A DNA stretch of 64,000 nucleotides, taken from positions 43,821,119 through 43,885,118 of the forward strand of contig OU862928.1 in NCBI GenBank assembly GCA_917880885.1, given 5' to 3'. Numbering within the stretch: position 1 is the first letter of the stretch; the number at the start of each line of letters is the position of its first letter. Shown here one piece after another: positions 1 through 9,869 of this stretch. The translations under genes were made by a program, and so were the position numbers. The DNA is from Limnephilus marmoratus. Taxonomy: Eukaryota; Arthropoda; Insecta; Trichoptera; Limnephilidae. The notes under the pieces were generated by a model that worked only from the letters and a program-made list of their open reading frames with translations, was not told the DNA's origin and ran no database searches.

Positions 1-1680
1 TTCTAATTCATTATTAAGAAGTTTTTGGAAACCATCTGAGGAAAGTAAACCCATGTAAAACATTTATGCTAAAGTTTTATAATTACTGAAGTTTTTAAAA
101 TATGTTGGTAGCTTGCCACTTCACTGGGTGTAAAAATTACAGTCGAAACATTCGCACAAGAAATTAGTGGAAGTTTTAGTTGGTTCTTTGAAAAGGTATA
201 TGGAAAGTTTCGGGATTTCTTAGTGGACGGTGATTGATATTGATTTTGATTGTGGCGAAGAGGAAAGATTCTACAAGGTTTTTTATAATTTATTTCCCTC
301 CGTTTGGGTAAAGATGAATACATACGGTAGCTAGTCACAGAATTTCTGCACTGAAACAAATTCCGACTTCTAGTATTACGTGGTAGAATCCGAAAGCTAA
401 TCAATATTAGCAATTCTGATATTTTATATTTAAAAAAAAACAGTCGGTGAACATCCTTCTGCCTGACAATTTAAATATATTCATATCATCTAAAAGAGTG
501 GTGTAGTTCAACAAAATTGCTGATTTACCAATTTTAATATTTGTTAAACGTAAAAATTTATTTTGTACCCTTTCAATAGTTTGTAGTTATATCAACAATA
601 TGATATTAATAGGTACACATTTTATAGTTGAAACAGACTATTTGTTGAAATAGTATAATATGGTAATATGCATGAACGTGAACCTCTGAGCACATAAACA
701 TATATATTTTTTAAACTAGTTCCCACGTCTTTTTGTGTCACAAATTGTTTATATCTAGGTTAAAACTGATTTGTGTACTTCTTTCCCAGTTATATAAAAT
801 ACGGTAAATATTTTACATATTCACGGTGACATTGCAAGCTGGTAAGTCACCTCTCGGTTAGGTGTGAAAAGTTACAGCAAATAACTAAGTAATAAGAACA
901 CACAGATTACTTTATGAACGTGTTGTGTATCTTTTTAGGAAATATGTTTTCCATCTGTGAAACGAGGTCTGAATAATCGTGCAAATATTGTGAAATGGTC
1001 GGACGAAAGTATGCAAGTATATGCAGGTGTTTACTTCAAAACCTGCAACAGTTGAGAATGATCCACTTTTCTATTGAGAATAAAGAACTCCAGTCCATTT
1101 TTTTAAAAGAATAATGACCTTCTAATTTAAATAACTGCATTTTTATTTTTATTTTTAGAGTTAGTTTTTATAGTTAAAATAATTGTCAAAATTTTAATTT
1201 TTCAAGACCCCCCGAATACAACCGTATGTATGGTGAATCGTGTGACGTCATCACTCCTGAAAAATTACTATAGAATCGGACAATCAGCTGATCAACTACC
1301 GCCATTTTGAATTCCGTTGTTCGAAGTATTCTCCCTAGAAGAAGCATTACTATTTTTTTTTGTGCAGTAGTTTTTGAATATTTTCAATAATAGAGATAAA
1401 CTGATAAGAGATATCTTTATTTTTGAAACATTATTTAGGCCTAAATAATGTCTCAATAAACAACTAAATCTCTATAAACAGTTTGTAAATAAACTAATAA
1501 ATTAATACAATGCTTGCGTCATATCATTCATTCCCATACAATGACTTTACGGTGACGTCACGACACGTCGAAGAATCAGCGTTTATTGGTCTATAGTCTA
1601 TATGAACATATTTTTTTAAAGCCATAATATTTTTTACTGGAGTTCCTTATTCCTTACTTCCAACTCAAACAGTCACCTTT
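1..1680. other. AT-rich stretch, no gene recognised
   Basis: No coding region, exon pair or repeat family could be supported. One minus-strand reading frame of 114 codons (69-413) shows no recognisable domain and is probably chance. CRE-like TGACGTCA sites occur near 1245 and 1553 but have no gene context. Confidence 0.4.
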
Positions 1681-2267
1681 TCGTATCCTCAAGTGGGAAT
1701 TCTACTTTTCTACCCGGTTCCCGGTTTGGGAATTCTACCCGGTTTGTTCTAACAACTTAAGTTTAAATAGTTTTTTTTTTAAAGGTGTTTATATTCTTCT
1801 CCATTTTTAGGTTATCTGGAAGGAGATTATATATTATGTACGCTCTCGTGGCCAATGCTTCTCTTTCCACTTTCAGTCTTGACTGTATCTGTGTACAATT
1901 TATTATGTTGTCTGGTATAATGTTCGTGTACTTGTGACGTTCTTATATTATAGATGTTGTGTTTGTGTGTATAATTCCATTTTATATTTCGTAGATTAAA
2001 AGGCATATGTTATATTTATATTTCCATTACATTCTTTTTTTTTTAAATTCACACCATTATCAAATAAATACTGCAGCTCACATATATTTATGTACAATTA
2101 ATTATTTAAGTACTAACTTATAACTAATAGCATTTATGTACACTCCCCTTCCATACACAAGCAAATGCTTTAAATGGAAGGGTAGTAAAAAAAAAATAAA
2201 AAAAAATATATATATTTGTTGTAAAATTGTAATTAAAAAGTTGCTATTGCAAAAAAAAAAAAAATAT

Positions 2268-2590
2268 TCATACAATGTTCTTATTTTCAGAAGGTTCATT
2301 TCCTGGTATAGTTTTTTGTGTCTTGGTTATAATTGAAGAGTTTTTTTTAATAACTTTGTTCTGTATTATTTGTAAGTCGTTTAAGTACGTAATGTATGTG
2401 TTTCCCCATATTTCTATTAAGTAATTTAGGTGGGACTGGATTAAGCTAAAAGATGAGCATGTCTTTACCTCTGTTGGTAGAAGACTAGCAATTCTACCAA
2501 ATACACCAATTAATGGAATGATTTTTGCTTTTAGTTTTTCTACGTGATGTTTAAATGTCAAATGTTTATTTTTAATGATATTTTACTAGA
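2268..2590 (-). pseudogene. LINE reverse transcriptase C-terminal remnant (Jockey/CR1 type)
   Basis: The minus strand encodes about 97 residues typical of the region after the reverse transcriptase catalytic core in Jockey/CR1 LINEs: a FKHHVEKLKAKI stretch, LIQSHLNYLIEIWG, then LNDLQIIQNKVIKK. The same layout is found in the better preserved copy at 38835-39824. The fragment is 5'-truncated, has no catalytic FADD motif, and AT-rich sequence that may be its 3' UTR continues toward 1750. It is a dead fragment; the clade assignment is by eye. Confidence 0.6.
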
Positions 2591-2930
2591 AAAGAGACAA
2601 GAACTAACATGATGGCGAAGGTTATAATTATTGCTTACTGGAAGATCTCGGTTCTATTTTAGGTTATAATTGACCCGCTGAAAAATAATTCTAATTTCCA
2701 GCTCACGTGGTTAGAGTAAAATCAGAAGTTGGCCTTCGATATTTTGAGTTTCGGACCTACAAGACCAAGAAAGCGTCTAATGATAAATGAAAAAGATTAT
2801 TTACCAGCAAGTTTCTCGCCCCTTGACCACTTGATAAATTCTTAGATTCTGCTCACAGAGTTAGAGAATCTTCGACTTCGACATAATGGTTGAAAGATCG
2901 CCGGTGTAATGACAAAATTACATATGAACT

Positions 2931-3105
2931 CATACGTCCGTAACTCCTGGACACACTGACCTACAGACTCCTACCTTTCCAGAACTTCCTCTCCTTCCTT
3001 TCCCTAAAAACACCCTACACACAGCATCCTCAAAGATGACATAGGCCTCGAGAGAAATTGTTTTTCTCAGGGCCTCCTGTGTCGAAAGCACAAAAAAATC
3101 ATATA
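2931..3105 (+). mobile_element. 3' half of the hairpin-tailed SINE-like family
   Basis: It carries the family signatures in order: CTGGACACACTGACC, a pyrimidine-rich block with CTTCCTCTCCTTCC, ACACAGCATCC, AAAGATGACATAGG, then the tail hairpin and GGCCTCCTGTGT. The 5' head is missing. At least eight other copies in the window have the same order. Confidence 0.7.
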
Positions 3106-3589
3106 CTTGAATACGTCCATAGTTCACATTCACTCAATCCAGAATTTTTGAAACCCAATTTGAACATCATATTCGCATAGGGATTGTGACTGCAACGGGT
3201 CCAATTTATTAGGGTTTGTGTTTTCCGAGGGAGAGAGATCTCGATCGGTTTAATACTTTGGTCTGCAACAACTAGATGCTGGTTTTTGATTAATTGCTGA
3301 TCGTATGTGTTAGAAATTGTCAAAGTGGGAAAAAAAGATCGCATAAACTCACTGAAGCAGGAAAATGGCGTCTTTTATCCAATTTCCACTTTCCACTTTG
3401 CAACGATTAACACAGCTGTAATTTTCAAGTTTTTCAAGGAACTCGTAATTTATTTATCAAAGAAGTAAAATACTGATCATAGAACACGTCTTTCACTTTG
3501 GAAACAGCCAAAGCACTGGCTTTTCGTATTGCCAAAACACTGGCTTTTTGTAAGCAGTCACCTTTTCGTATCCTACACTTATCTTAGAT

Positions 3590-3775
3590 CTTGACGTATC
3601 GTAGACCAACTCGACTCAAATCGTCCTTACTATTGCAATAATACTGGCACTAATGCAGAACAAAATTCAATATTACATCGCTTGCACACTTTAGGTACTG
3701 AATTTGCTAATATCGATCATGCCGGAAGTTTATCATCATACAAAAATGCATTAAACAAAATTTGTCTGCTAGTAC
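3590..3775 (+). pseudogene. LINE ORF2 C-terminal remnant
   Basis: The frame around 3655-3770 reads NSILHRLHTLGTEFANID, then a serine-rich stretch and KNALNKICL. This matches the C-terminal ends of Jockey-like ORF2 proteins, which typically close with a small helical block of the type N(S/T)xLxRxxxxxN. A frameshift near 3610 separates it from an upstream piece. The match is weak but the order of residues is consistent. Confidence 0.35.
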
Positions 3776-3861
3776 TACGTAATCATAATATAATCATGTA
3801 CCTAACCATTAACCATATAATGTCCTACCAGAATATCTAAGCATTAGAAATACATCATAGG

Positions 3862-4085
3862 TATTTTCGTTATTTGTTTTGGGGTGTTATGCCGTTCCTT
3901 CTTTTTCCAACGTTTCGGACAGCGTCGCGTGTCCATCATCAGGGCAGATCCAGCAAATGTGTGAAATGTTGGTTAAAGAAAGAGGTAGCGCAACACGGCG
4001 TAACACCCCAAAAACAAATAACGAAAATACTTTTGGCCGCGAAAATCTAAAAAAGTATCTCATCATAGGTATTTTAAATTAATTT
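3862..4085 (-). repeat. Penelope-like foldback repeat with CTGATGATG...CGAAAC module
   Basis: The left arm (TTTCGTTATTTG, GGGGTGTTATGCCG, CCAACGTTTCGGACAGCG) is mirrored on the right by GGCGTAACACCCC and CAAATAACGAAAATAC. On the minus strand the centre reads CTGATGATGGACAC, a loop, GCTGTCCGAAACG. The module recurs at 49040-49225, 51285-51380 and 56455-56575. The link to Penelope-like elements is inferred from the 3' ends of such elements. Confidence 0.5.
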
Positions 4086-4329
4086 AATTATTCAATTCAC
4101 TGAAGCAGAATAATGGTGTCTCTTTCAGCTTTGCCAACACAGTTGTAATATTAAAGTTTTCAAGAAACTCGTAATTTATCAAAGAAATAAAAGATCACAG
4201 AAGACGGTTTTCACGTTGAAGACTGTCAAACACTGAGCGTACGGCTTCACCGTTGTAGGTAGGGACAAATGTGGGTAGGAATCAGGAAAATGACAGAAAT
4301 AATCCTTCACAGTATGTTTGTTTGTTTAC

Positions 4330-4477
4330 CTGCATATCTCCACCTGAAGCATGCACCTGTTGAGGTAAGTCCTGCCCTCCGTCCCGCAGACAGGATCCCG
4401 CTCTGAGGAACAGCGGTGCTCGCACTTGGAGCCGTGAGCGCGCACGCAAGTGTTGGGGTCCGTGGTCAGCTTGATGC
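4330..4477 (-). CDS. Kazal-domain exon (downstream of the two)
   Basis: This is an internal exon of a multi-Kazal gene, probably a secreted or matrix serine-protease inhibitor. The acceptor is TTTGTGCAG|GC and the donor is GCAG|GTAAAC, giving 148 bp that starts in phase 1 and ends in phase 2. It encodes about 48 residues with NTCVRAHGSKCEHRC followed by SSERDPVCGTEG, RTYLNRC and MLQVEIC. Spacing C-x7-C-x6-Y-x3-C-x6-C fits a Kazal domain. The incoming phase matches the outgoing phase of the exon at 6388-6519, so the two can be spliced together with a Gly codon at the junction. A longer open frame reads into both introns and should be ignored. I cannot name the orthologue; dipetalogastin-like, agrin-like and follistatin-like multi-Kazal proteins are all possible. 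Confidence 0.85.
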
Positions 4478-4581
4478 CTGCACAAATATGAACATTGTAA
4501 CTTAATTTATGTACTTGCATGCCAACCTCAAACTCCACAAAATATGTGCCAATATTAATGGTACAAATAACATGTACTGTA

Positions 4582-4640
4582 CAGGGTGCGGCAGCATAAC
4601 TTCCTTTTTTTAAATGCGCGCCATTAAGTCGGCTGATGTC
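4582..4640 (+). mobile_element. Orphan terminal repeat of a Tc1/mariner-like element
   Basis: The start TACAGGGTGCGGCAGC resembles the TACAGGRTGGYGCAG terminal repeat of the element at 40461-41231. It is preceded by TG rather than a clean TA pair, and no matching opposite end is visible because LINE sequence begins soon after. It is most likely a broken end. Confidence 0.3.
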
Positions 4641-4705
4641 GTAGCGGAGCGCTAGTGATCTCGTTTGAGAGGCGGAACTATAAAGTTTTGTTTTATACTA
4701 TACTA

Positions 4706-5245
4706 CTAGTGCGCCCCACGGTTGAATTTGGCAGCCACCTCTGGTCTGGAGCTCCAAAATACCTGAAAAATACCCTCGACTCTGGGCAGAATCGGGCGGT
4801 CCGTTTGATAGATTCTCCCATTTTAACAGACGGATTGCAATCTTTAGAGCACAGGCGTCGGGTGGGAATGCTATCCTTGTTCTACCGGTATTACAATGGA
4901 AGATGCTCCGAGTAACTAGCATCATTGATCCCTTCGGCACCGGTGCATAGTCGGGAAACACGCCAAATGCGTACCCAACATTTGTACACCCAACGATTGA
5001 CATTTGTCACATGAGAACGGGTCGTTTCTTCGACTCGTTCTTGTGTTCAACAGCTCGGCTGTGGAATGATTTGCCGGCCTCTGTGTTTCCTCCTTCCTAC
5101 AACATGGGTCTCTTCAAGACCAATGTTCATTCCTTCCTCTCCTCAAAAAGACCCTCTACACAGCATCCCAGATGACATAGGCCCTGAGGGAAATTATTTT
5201 CCTCAAGGCCTCCTGTGTGGAGTTAATGTAAAAAAAAAATACTAT
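4706..5245 (+). pseudogene. LINE family A, ORF2 3' end plus hairpin tail
   Basis: This encodes the C-terminal part of a Jockey/CR1-group ORF2: VRPTVEFGSHLWSGAPKYL, LQSLEHRRRVGMLSLFYRYY, NGRCSE. A stop and frameshifts follow, then the terminal block with CSTARLWNDLPASVF and FKTNVHSFLSS in another frame. The 3' UTR has the family hairpin (GGCCCTGAGG, loop, CCTCAAGGCC), GTGTGGAGTTAATGT and an A-run near 5231. The reverse transcriptase core is absent. The minus-strand copy at 57733-58322 is a better-preserved relative. It lies in the intron between the two Kazal exons. Confidence 0.8.
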
Positions 5246-6387
5246 AAAAATATATAGGGTCACGTGATACCCACTCCGTCTCGCTCTAGCAGAACAGTAA
5301 CAGATGAGAGAGAGATTATTTCACGTGCTCCCGTCGGCCATACGTAGCAGTGTGATCAGTGGTGATAGTATGATAGAAACATATTTTTTATTGTCTTTAA
5401 ATTTTAAAAATATCATCGGACAGCAAAATGAAATTTAGATTTTATACTCTTGTGAAGTGATGTGCTCAGGAATGGTAAAATTCTTCAGGTACGTGCTGTT
5501 ACTCACTGTATACAAAGTTTTTTTTCGTACATAACAGAGCAACGCTCTTGTTAAAAAGGCTTAGAAAGAATAAGAGAACGAGAAAAATACAAATGATACG
5601 AAAGAAAAGGCCTTTGAAAATTATTTTAATTAATATACTTTCGGCGATTTCTAAAGGCACGAGAGATGTTATGAATGCACCACCAACAATTTTAATAATT
5701 CGATGACGGCAACGGCAAGAACAAATGGCAGAAGCTCTCATGTGATCCAAAGGTGTTTTCATTTTTTATGATTTAGTACCATCCCAAAACAATATTTCTT
5801 CTTTAATGGTAATCGTTTAATGGTAATCTGTACGAAATCGATGATTGTGTAAAGCGTATGTTTCATGTGGTACCAACTTAACTTTCTTTGGCATAGTGTG
5901 GAATCAAGGAGTTTTCAATATTTTTTTGGTTCGTCAGAGATTACTGATCTTATTTATAATCGTGTAATTTTTTACAAAGAATGTCTAACTGGACTTAACG
6001 TCCGCTCTAAAGGCTGCTCCGTGTTAATCTGCCAAGCAAGCCTGTCTATCTTGGTAACCTTATTAAATTATTAGTAAAATTAGTTTAGTAAAATTAGTAA
6101 AATTATTTTAGAAAATTATTTTAGTAAAATTATTTTAGACCCGAACGTGCGACAATTGTCTCTATCATACGGTACTAGACCTATGTTGAGACACCTTAAA
6201 ACTACTATACTAACGACAGCTGTTGACAGACATTGAAATTACATACTACAGTTTCCATATAGGGATCAACATGAAAAAAAAACCATCGTGCAAAATGTCC
6301 ATTATACTACACCAAAAATCTTGTTAAATTTAACTCACACTCATTTTGCAAGTCCTTCGGTTGAATGTCAAGAGAGTGTTACTTTAC
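5246..6387. other. Intron remainder, nothing recognised
   Basis: This is the rest of the intron between the two Kazal exons. An 87-codon minus-strand frame (5499-5762) has hydrophobic runs but no recognisable domain. A simple repeat of AAAATTATTTTAGTA lies around 6075-6140. Confidence 0.5.
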
Positions 6388-6519
6388 CTTTGCCGCAAGT
6401 CTTCTTCCTCATGTCACACAGTGAAGGGTAGATGATGCCGTCGGACCCACACACTGGGTCTCCCTGAAGGGCTGCGGGACATATCCTCGGGCAGTTGGCG
6501 TCTCGGGCTGATAGGGCTC
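6388..6519 (-). CDS. Kazal-domain exon (upstream of the two)
   Basis: This exon encodes one Kazal inhibitor domain of the same gene as the exon at 4330-4477. The acceptor is TTTCCAG|GAGCC and the donor is GGCAAAG|GTAAAG. The 132 bp are phase 1 at both ends, the usual symmetry for shuffled Kazal exons. The peptide contains NCPRICPAALQGDPVCGSDG, then IIYPSLC and DMRKKTCGKG, with conserved cysteines, the PVCGSDG turn and the Tyr. The upstream intron begins with a 36-bp minisatellite and holds an RTE-like LINE. No further Kazal exon was found within the window on the upstream side, so the 5' part of the gene either lies beyond more than 57 kb of intron or is encoded by exons too divergent to see. 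Confidence 0.85.
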
Positions 6520-6523
6520 CTGG

Positions 6524-6742
6524 AAAGATAAAGAATAATGTGGTCAAGTCAATGCAGAGAAATATAAAGAATAATGTGGTCAAGTCAATGCAGAGAAAGA
6601 TAAAGAATAATGTGGTCAAGTCAATGCAGAGAAATATAAAGAATAATGTGGTCAAGTCAATGCAGAGAAATATAAAGAATAATGTGGTCAAGTCAATGCA
6701 GAGAAAGATAAAGAATAATGTGGTCAAGTCAATGCAGAGAAG
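6524..6742 (-). repeat. 36-bp minisatellite, six copies, at a splice acceptor
   Basis: The unit containing AATGTGGTCAAGTCAATGC recurs with a period of exactly 36 bp (TGGTCAAG at 6541, 6577, 6613, 6649, 6685 and 6721). Units differ only at an A/G near their end. On the transcribed minus strand each unit has pyrimidine runs and a TTGAC branch-point-like motif and no AG dinucleotide. Because 36 is divisible by 3, open frames cross the array on both strands; these are not genes. Confidence 0.9.
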
Positions 6743-6775
6743 ATAAAAACAATGGGCAAATGGAAGACGTTTATA

Positions 6776-7335
6776 TGTTTAATATTATTATTTACAACAA
6801 CTGTATTAAACCAACAAAAACTATCCAAAGAAGCGAAGCTAACCGTCCATAATGGAGTACTGGTACCTACCCTGATGTATGGCAGTGAGGTATGGAACTG
6901 GCAGAGAAAGGATGAAAGTAGACTGAATGCCATAGAAATGAGATCCCTGAAGCGTATGTGTGGTAAAACCATATACGATCGTGTGAGAAACGTGGAGTTC
7001 CGCAAAGAATGCAAGGCTGATGTAAGTGTTTTGAGTAAGATTAAGAAAGAAACGTTCCGATGGTTTGGGCATGTAGAGCGAATGAACGAGGAAAGTAGTG
7101 TAAGGAGAATATGCGACGCAAACGTGAATGGTAGAAGAAGTCGGGACGCCCGAGAAAGACATGATACGACCAACTGAATCAGATACTTGATTCGTACCAT
7201 GTCAAGAGCCAGAATAATAGAAGAGCATGTATGAGACGATGTATGAATGTGAACGAGGCAAGGAGTGTGTTTCAAGACCAAAGGGTTGTTTGGCGGTCCG
7301 TCGTCTCTGCTTGTAGTTATTTAGTTAGTTAGGGA
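6776..7335 (+). pseudogene. RTE-like LINE family G, ORF2 3' end, GTTA tail
   Basis: This encodes a reverse transcriptase C-terminal segment: VHNGVLVPTLMYGSEVW, RLNAIEMRSLKRMCG, IKKETFRWFGHVERMNEE, then NVNGRRSR. A frameshift follows, before the conserved terminal block. It ends in a (GTTA)-rich tail near 7318-7332. It is 5'-truncated and has no catalytic FADD. Related copies are at 15836-17435, 30690-30838, 60185-60640, 60641-60884, 60885-61090 and 61325-61710. It lies in the intron upstream of the Kazal exon at 6388-6519. Confidence 0.75.
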
Positions 7336-7339
7336 AAAA

Positions 7340-8115
7340 ATAATTCTCGTATAATTAGAGACTGGAAACGTTTCTATTCTGGCTGTCTGGTGGTCGCGCG
7401 TAGGTCGTCGGGACAAAATTATTACCACGAATCAGCTAACCATTTGCATTAAATAATAGTGTTTCATAATAAGTTCCTACTTGAAAGACTTACTTGGTAT
7501 CAATACCATATTGCAAATCACAGAACACCAGCAAAAAACGGGAAAAGCAAAAAGGTAGCTTTGTTAGTAAAGACTATCTATTATGCCACATCAAGCCCAT
7601 AAGACGTACCAAATATAGAGAAAACCACACAGTTACTTTACTGTATTCACAAGACAAAACATTCATTATTTTCCAGGCAAGAACGGAGACCATGGTGCCC
7701 ATATTTGTAACAGAGACCCAACACAAAAGGGTGTTAAAAAGCCATTAGTCTGACTAAGATATCAGTGCCCGAGGCAAGTTTCTGATGTAAAAAGTGGCAC
7801 GCTTCTTCCAGAGCTGTCCGAGCAGTGAATGGAGATAGGTTTCCGAATTTGGAGGCACTAATCTATGGGCGCATTACCGTGAGTTCATCAATCATTGGCT
7901 TCGACTACATTGGGAGCGGTCACGAGTCACGACACGACTCGATCTAATCAACAAAGTGCTACCGTCAAGATGTTTGTACTCATACTCACATAAAGTATTC
8001 ACTGTTTTACAGTACATCCCGAAGCTTTTATAATGACTTACAAAATTGTGGTATCAATAATATCTACATTTATAATTTTAACATCTCTAGTTGGAAAAGG
8101 ACTTCTTTATCTGAA
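7340..8115. other. No gene recognised
   Basis: A more GC-balanced patch at 7760-7950 may be an old coding fragment, but all frames are broken and no family is recognised. A CTAG followed by a GC-rich CCCCGGTGATGCCC block at 8119-8150 resembles a Helitron end. Confidence 0.3.
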
Positions 8116-8229
8116 TACTAGCTTAAGTCCCCGGTGATGCCCGGGCTTAACACAGAGTTTTTCGAAATCAATGTAGACAGTGACCTTTCTCTTATTTTGA
8201 AAATCACATGTTCAAAATTTCATCAACCT

Positions 8230-8445
8230 CGGCATAAAACCGTAGATTTTCATACAAATCAACAGTTATCATTGGATTTTCAGCTGTCTTCTGGTTCAAC
8301 AATTCCCAGGTATGAGTCTTGTTCCCGCCAGCATGGGACATTGGCACCCATAGATGAACAGGAATCTCTTCATGCTTTTCACATTTTCTGCATCTATTGG
8401 TGTTTTCCACTCCCAACAGCTGCATATGCAAAATTACCTCAAAAA
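8230..8445 (-). pseudogene. I/R1-type LINE C-terminal remnant
   Basis: The minus strand reads HMQLLGVENTNRCRKCEKHE followed by EIPVHLWV. This resembles the zinc-finger-like C-terminus after RNase H in I/R1-group LINEs (HLxxLGxxxxxxCRxCxxxxExxxHLL). The His-Cys spacing is partly preserved, but the frame degrades afterwards. Only this short piece remains. Confidence 0.45.
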
Positions 8446-8589
8446 CACTTAGATTTATAGATATCGCAAGCTGTGAAAAGGTTCAAGCTTGTGGGAAAAC
8501 TTTCAACAATGAAAATAAATAAAGAAAGAATAGTCTGTATTGCAAATAGTAAAAATATGTTTCTACGCCTACGGGTTAATTCTAAAGTA

Positions 8590-9065
8590 AGTAAATGAAA
8601 TAAAACTTGGTTTTAAGTCACTTTATTGATATATTTTCACTGTCATCATCAGGACTGTCATAAAAACAATGCTATAAAATACAAAAGTACACATATACGT
8701 ACATATTGTCAAGAGAGAAAGGGACAGTATACTAGAGTGTGACAGTACGTCATTTGGAGGGGGGAAGTGGGAGTGGGGAATGGGGGATAAGTGAAGTAAC
8801 GGGGAACATACTTAAAATAGGGCTGAAGGTTAAATTTAATTAGTTATTAATGATTTCAACCTTTGAATTTACCTTTTTTTATTTCCAAAGCTTCTAAATT
8901 GTTAAGTCTTAAACCTATTCCATTTTTAAGTTGGACTTTAATTCCTGTATTGCGGTTAAAAAGTATGATCTTCATCAATTAAATGATCCGCAAACTCTGA
9001 TGAAAAACCTGAACTAGTAAGCATCTTAAGTATTCTTTTGCTCTTGTTTTTACATTACGTAAATG
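8590..9065 (-). pseudogene. Penelope-like element, 3' part
   Basis: On the minus strand, scrambled frames around 8880-9030 read SEFADHLIDEDHTF and then LRLNNLEALEIKKGK. Both are characteristic of the C-terminal end of Penelope-like retroelement proteins after the GIY-YIG endonuclease. Non-coding sequence follows to a 3' end with CCTGATGATGACAGTGAAAA and CAATAAAGTGACTT. No reverse transcriptase core is visible. A second scrap with the same NRLNNLEALEIKK signature lies at 15105-15200. Confidence 0.6.
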
Positions 9066-9070
9066 CTTTT

Positions 9071-9850
9071 TAAACGACTTCGAAAAGGAGGAGGTTCTCA
9101 ATTCGACTGTATTTTTATTTATTTTTTTTTTTATGTTTGTTACCTCAGAACTTTCGACTGGGTGAACCGATATTGATGATTGTTTTTTTATTTGAAATCT
9201 GGTGCTTCCCGTGTGGTCCCATTTTAATTTGGCCCAGTTCTGACAATGGCATCCATGAGAAAATCATATAAGTCTTAAATTTGCATCAAGTGTGTGCGCG
9301 ACAAATGGACGAATAACTCAATATCACGCCAACCGATTTCGATGATTCTTTTTTTATTGGAAAGAATGTACTTCAAGGGTAGTTTGACGGGAATTTGGTT
9401 AGGTTCTGATTATGGGATCCATGACAAAGTAACGGAACTCTCCAATTCTGAAGAACAAATTTACGATACTCGGCCGAATCTTAATCGAATTAGTTAGTGT
9501 ACTTCAGATTCACTAAAAATAAAAAAATAAACAAAAATTTTAACAAAACAAAAAAACGACTTCAAAAAATGCACTAAAAAGTAAAAAAATAATTTCGTAT
9601 TCTTCTACAACTTTATAATCAACTTACTTTTTCTGCTCATCAATATGTAGGTACGATTGTTATTTTTGGAGTCGGTGTCAACCAAGGTACCCGCGGCCCG
9701 GCGTGTTCACTTGACAGCTCCTCTCCCGCCGACATAATAATCGTACGTACATATTAATGAGTAGAAAAGGTAAGTTGATTATAAAGTTGTAGAAGAATAC
9801 GAAATTATTTTTTTACTTTTTAGTGCATTTTTTGAAGTCGTTTTTTTGTT
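9071..9850. repeat. Foldback element with AAACGACTTC arms
   Basis: From about 9521 to 9650 the sequence is mirrored by about 9735-9870, including AAAAACGACTTCAAAAAATG against CATTTTTTGAAGTCG and TACGATTGTTAT against ATAATCGTACG. The loop is GC-rich (GGTACCCGCGGCCCGGCG). A further AAACGACTTCGAAAAGGAGG start at 9073 precedes two diverged tandem units of about 170 bp. This looks like a non-autonomous foldback DNA element. No coding sequence is present and the superfamily is not assigned. Confidence 0.6.
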
Positions 9851-9869
9851 TTGTTAAAATTTTTGTTTA

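Larger units (their letters stand above)
3349..4240 (+). repeat. Diverged direct repeat of ~150 bp (3349-3510 and 4098-4240)
   Basis: Both segments begin with TCACTGAAGCAG and share AACACAGYTGTAAT, AACTCGTAATTTAT and TCAAAGAARTAAAA in the same order. The copies lie about 750 bp apart and flank the LINE remnant and the foldback repeat, so the interval may be insertions splitting a duplicated stretch. Confidence 0.6.

Noticed and set aside
69..413. 114-codon minus-strand open frame
   Set aside because: No domain, splice signal or codon pattern supports it; AT-rich flanks make it likely to be chance.
4282..4326. Extension of the Kazal open frame past 4330 as coding
   Set aside because: The donor GCAG|GTAAAC ends the exon at 4330; the remaining codons are intron.
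6368..6727. Minus frame with a six-fold IDLTTLFFIFLC hydrophobic repeat, resembling a membrane protein fused to Kazal
   Set aside because: The repeat is the intronic 36-bp minisatellite read in frame; the splice acceptor at 6519/6520 separates it from the Kazal exon.
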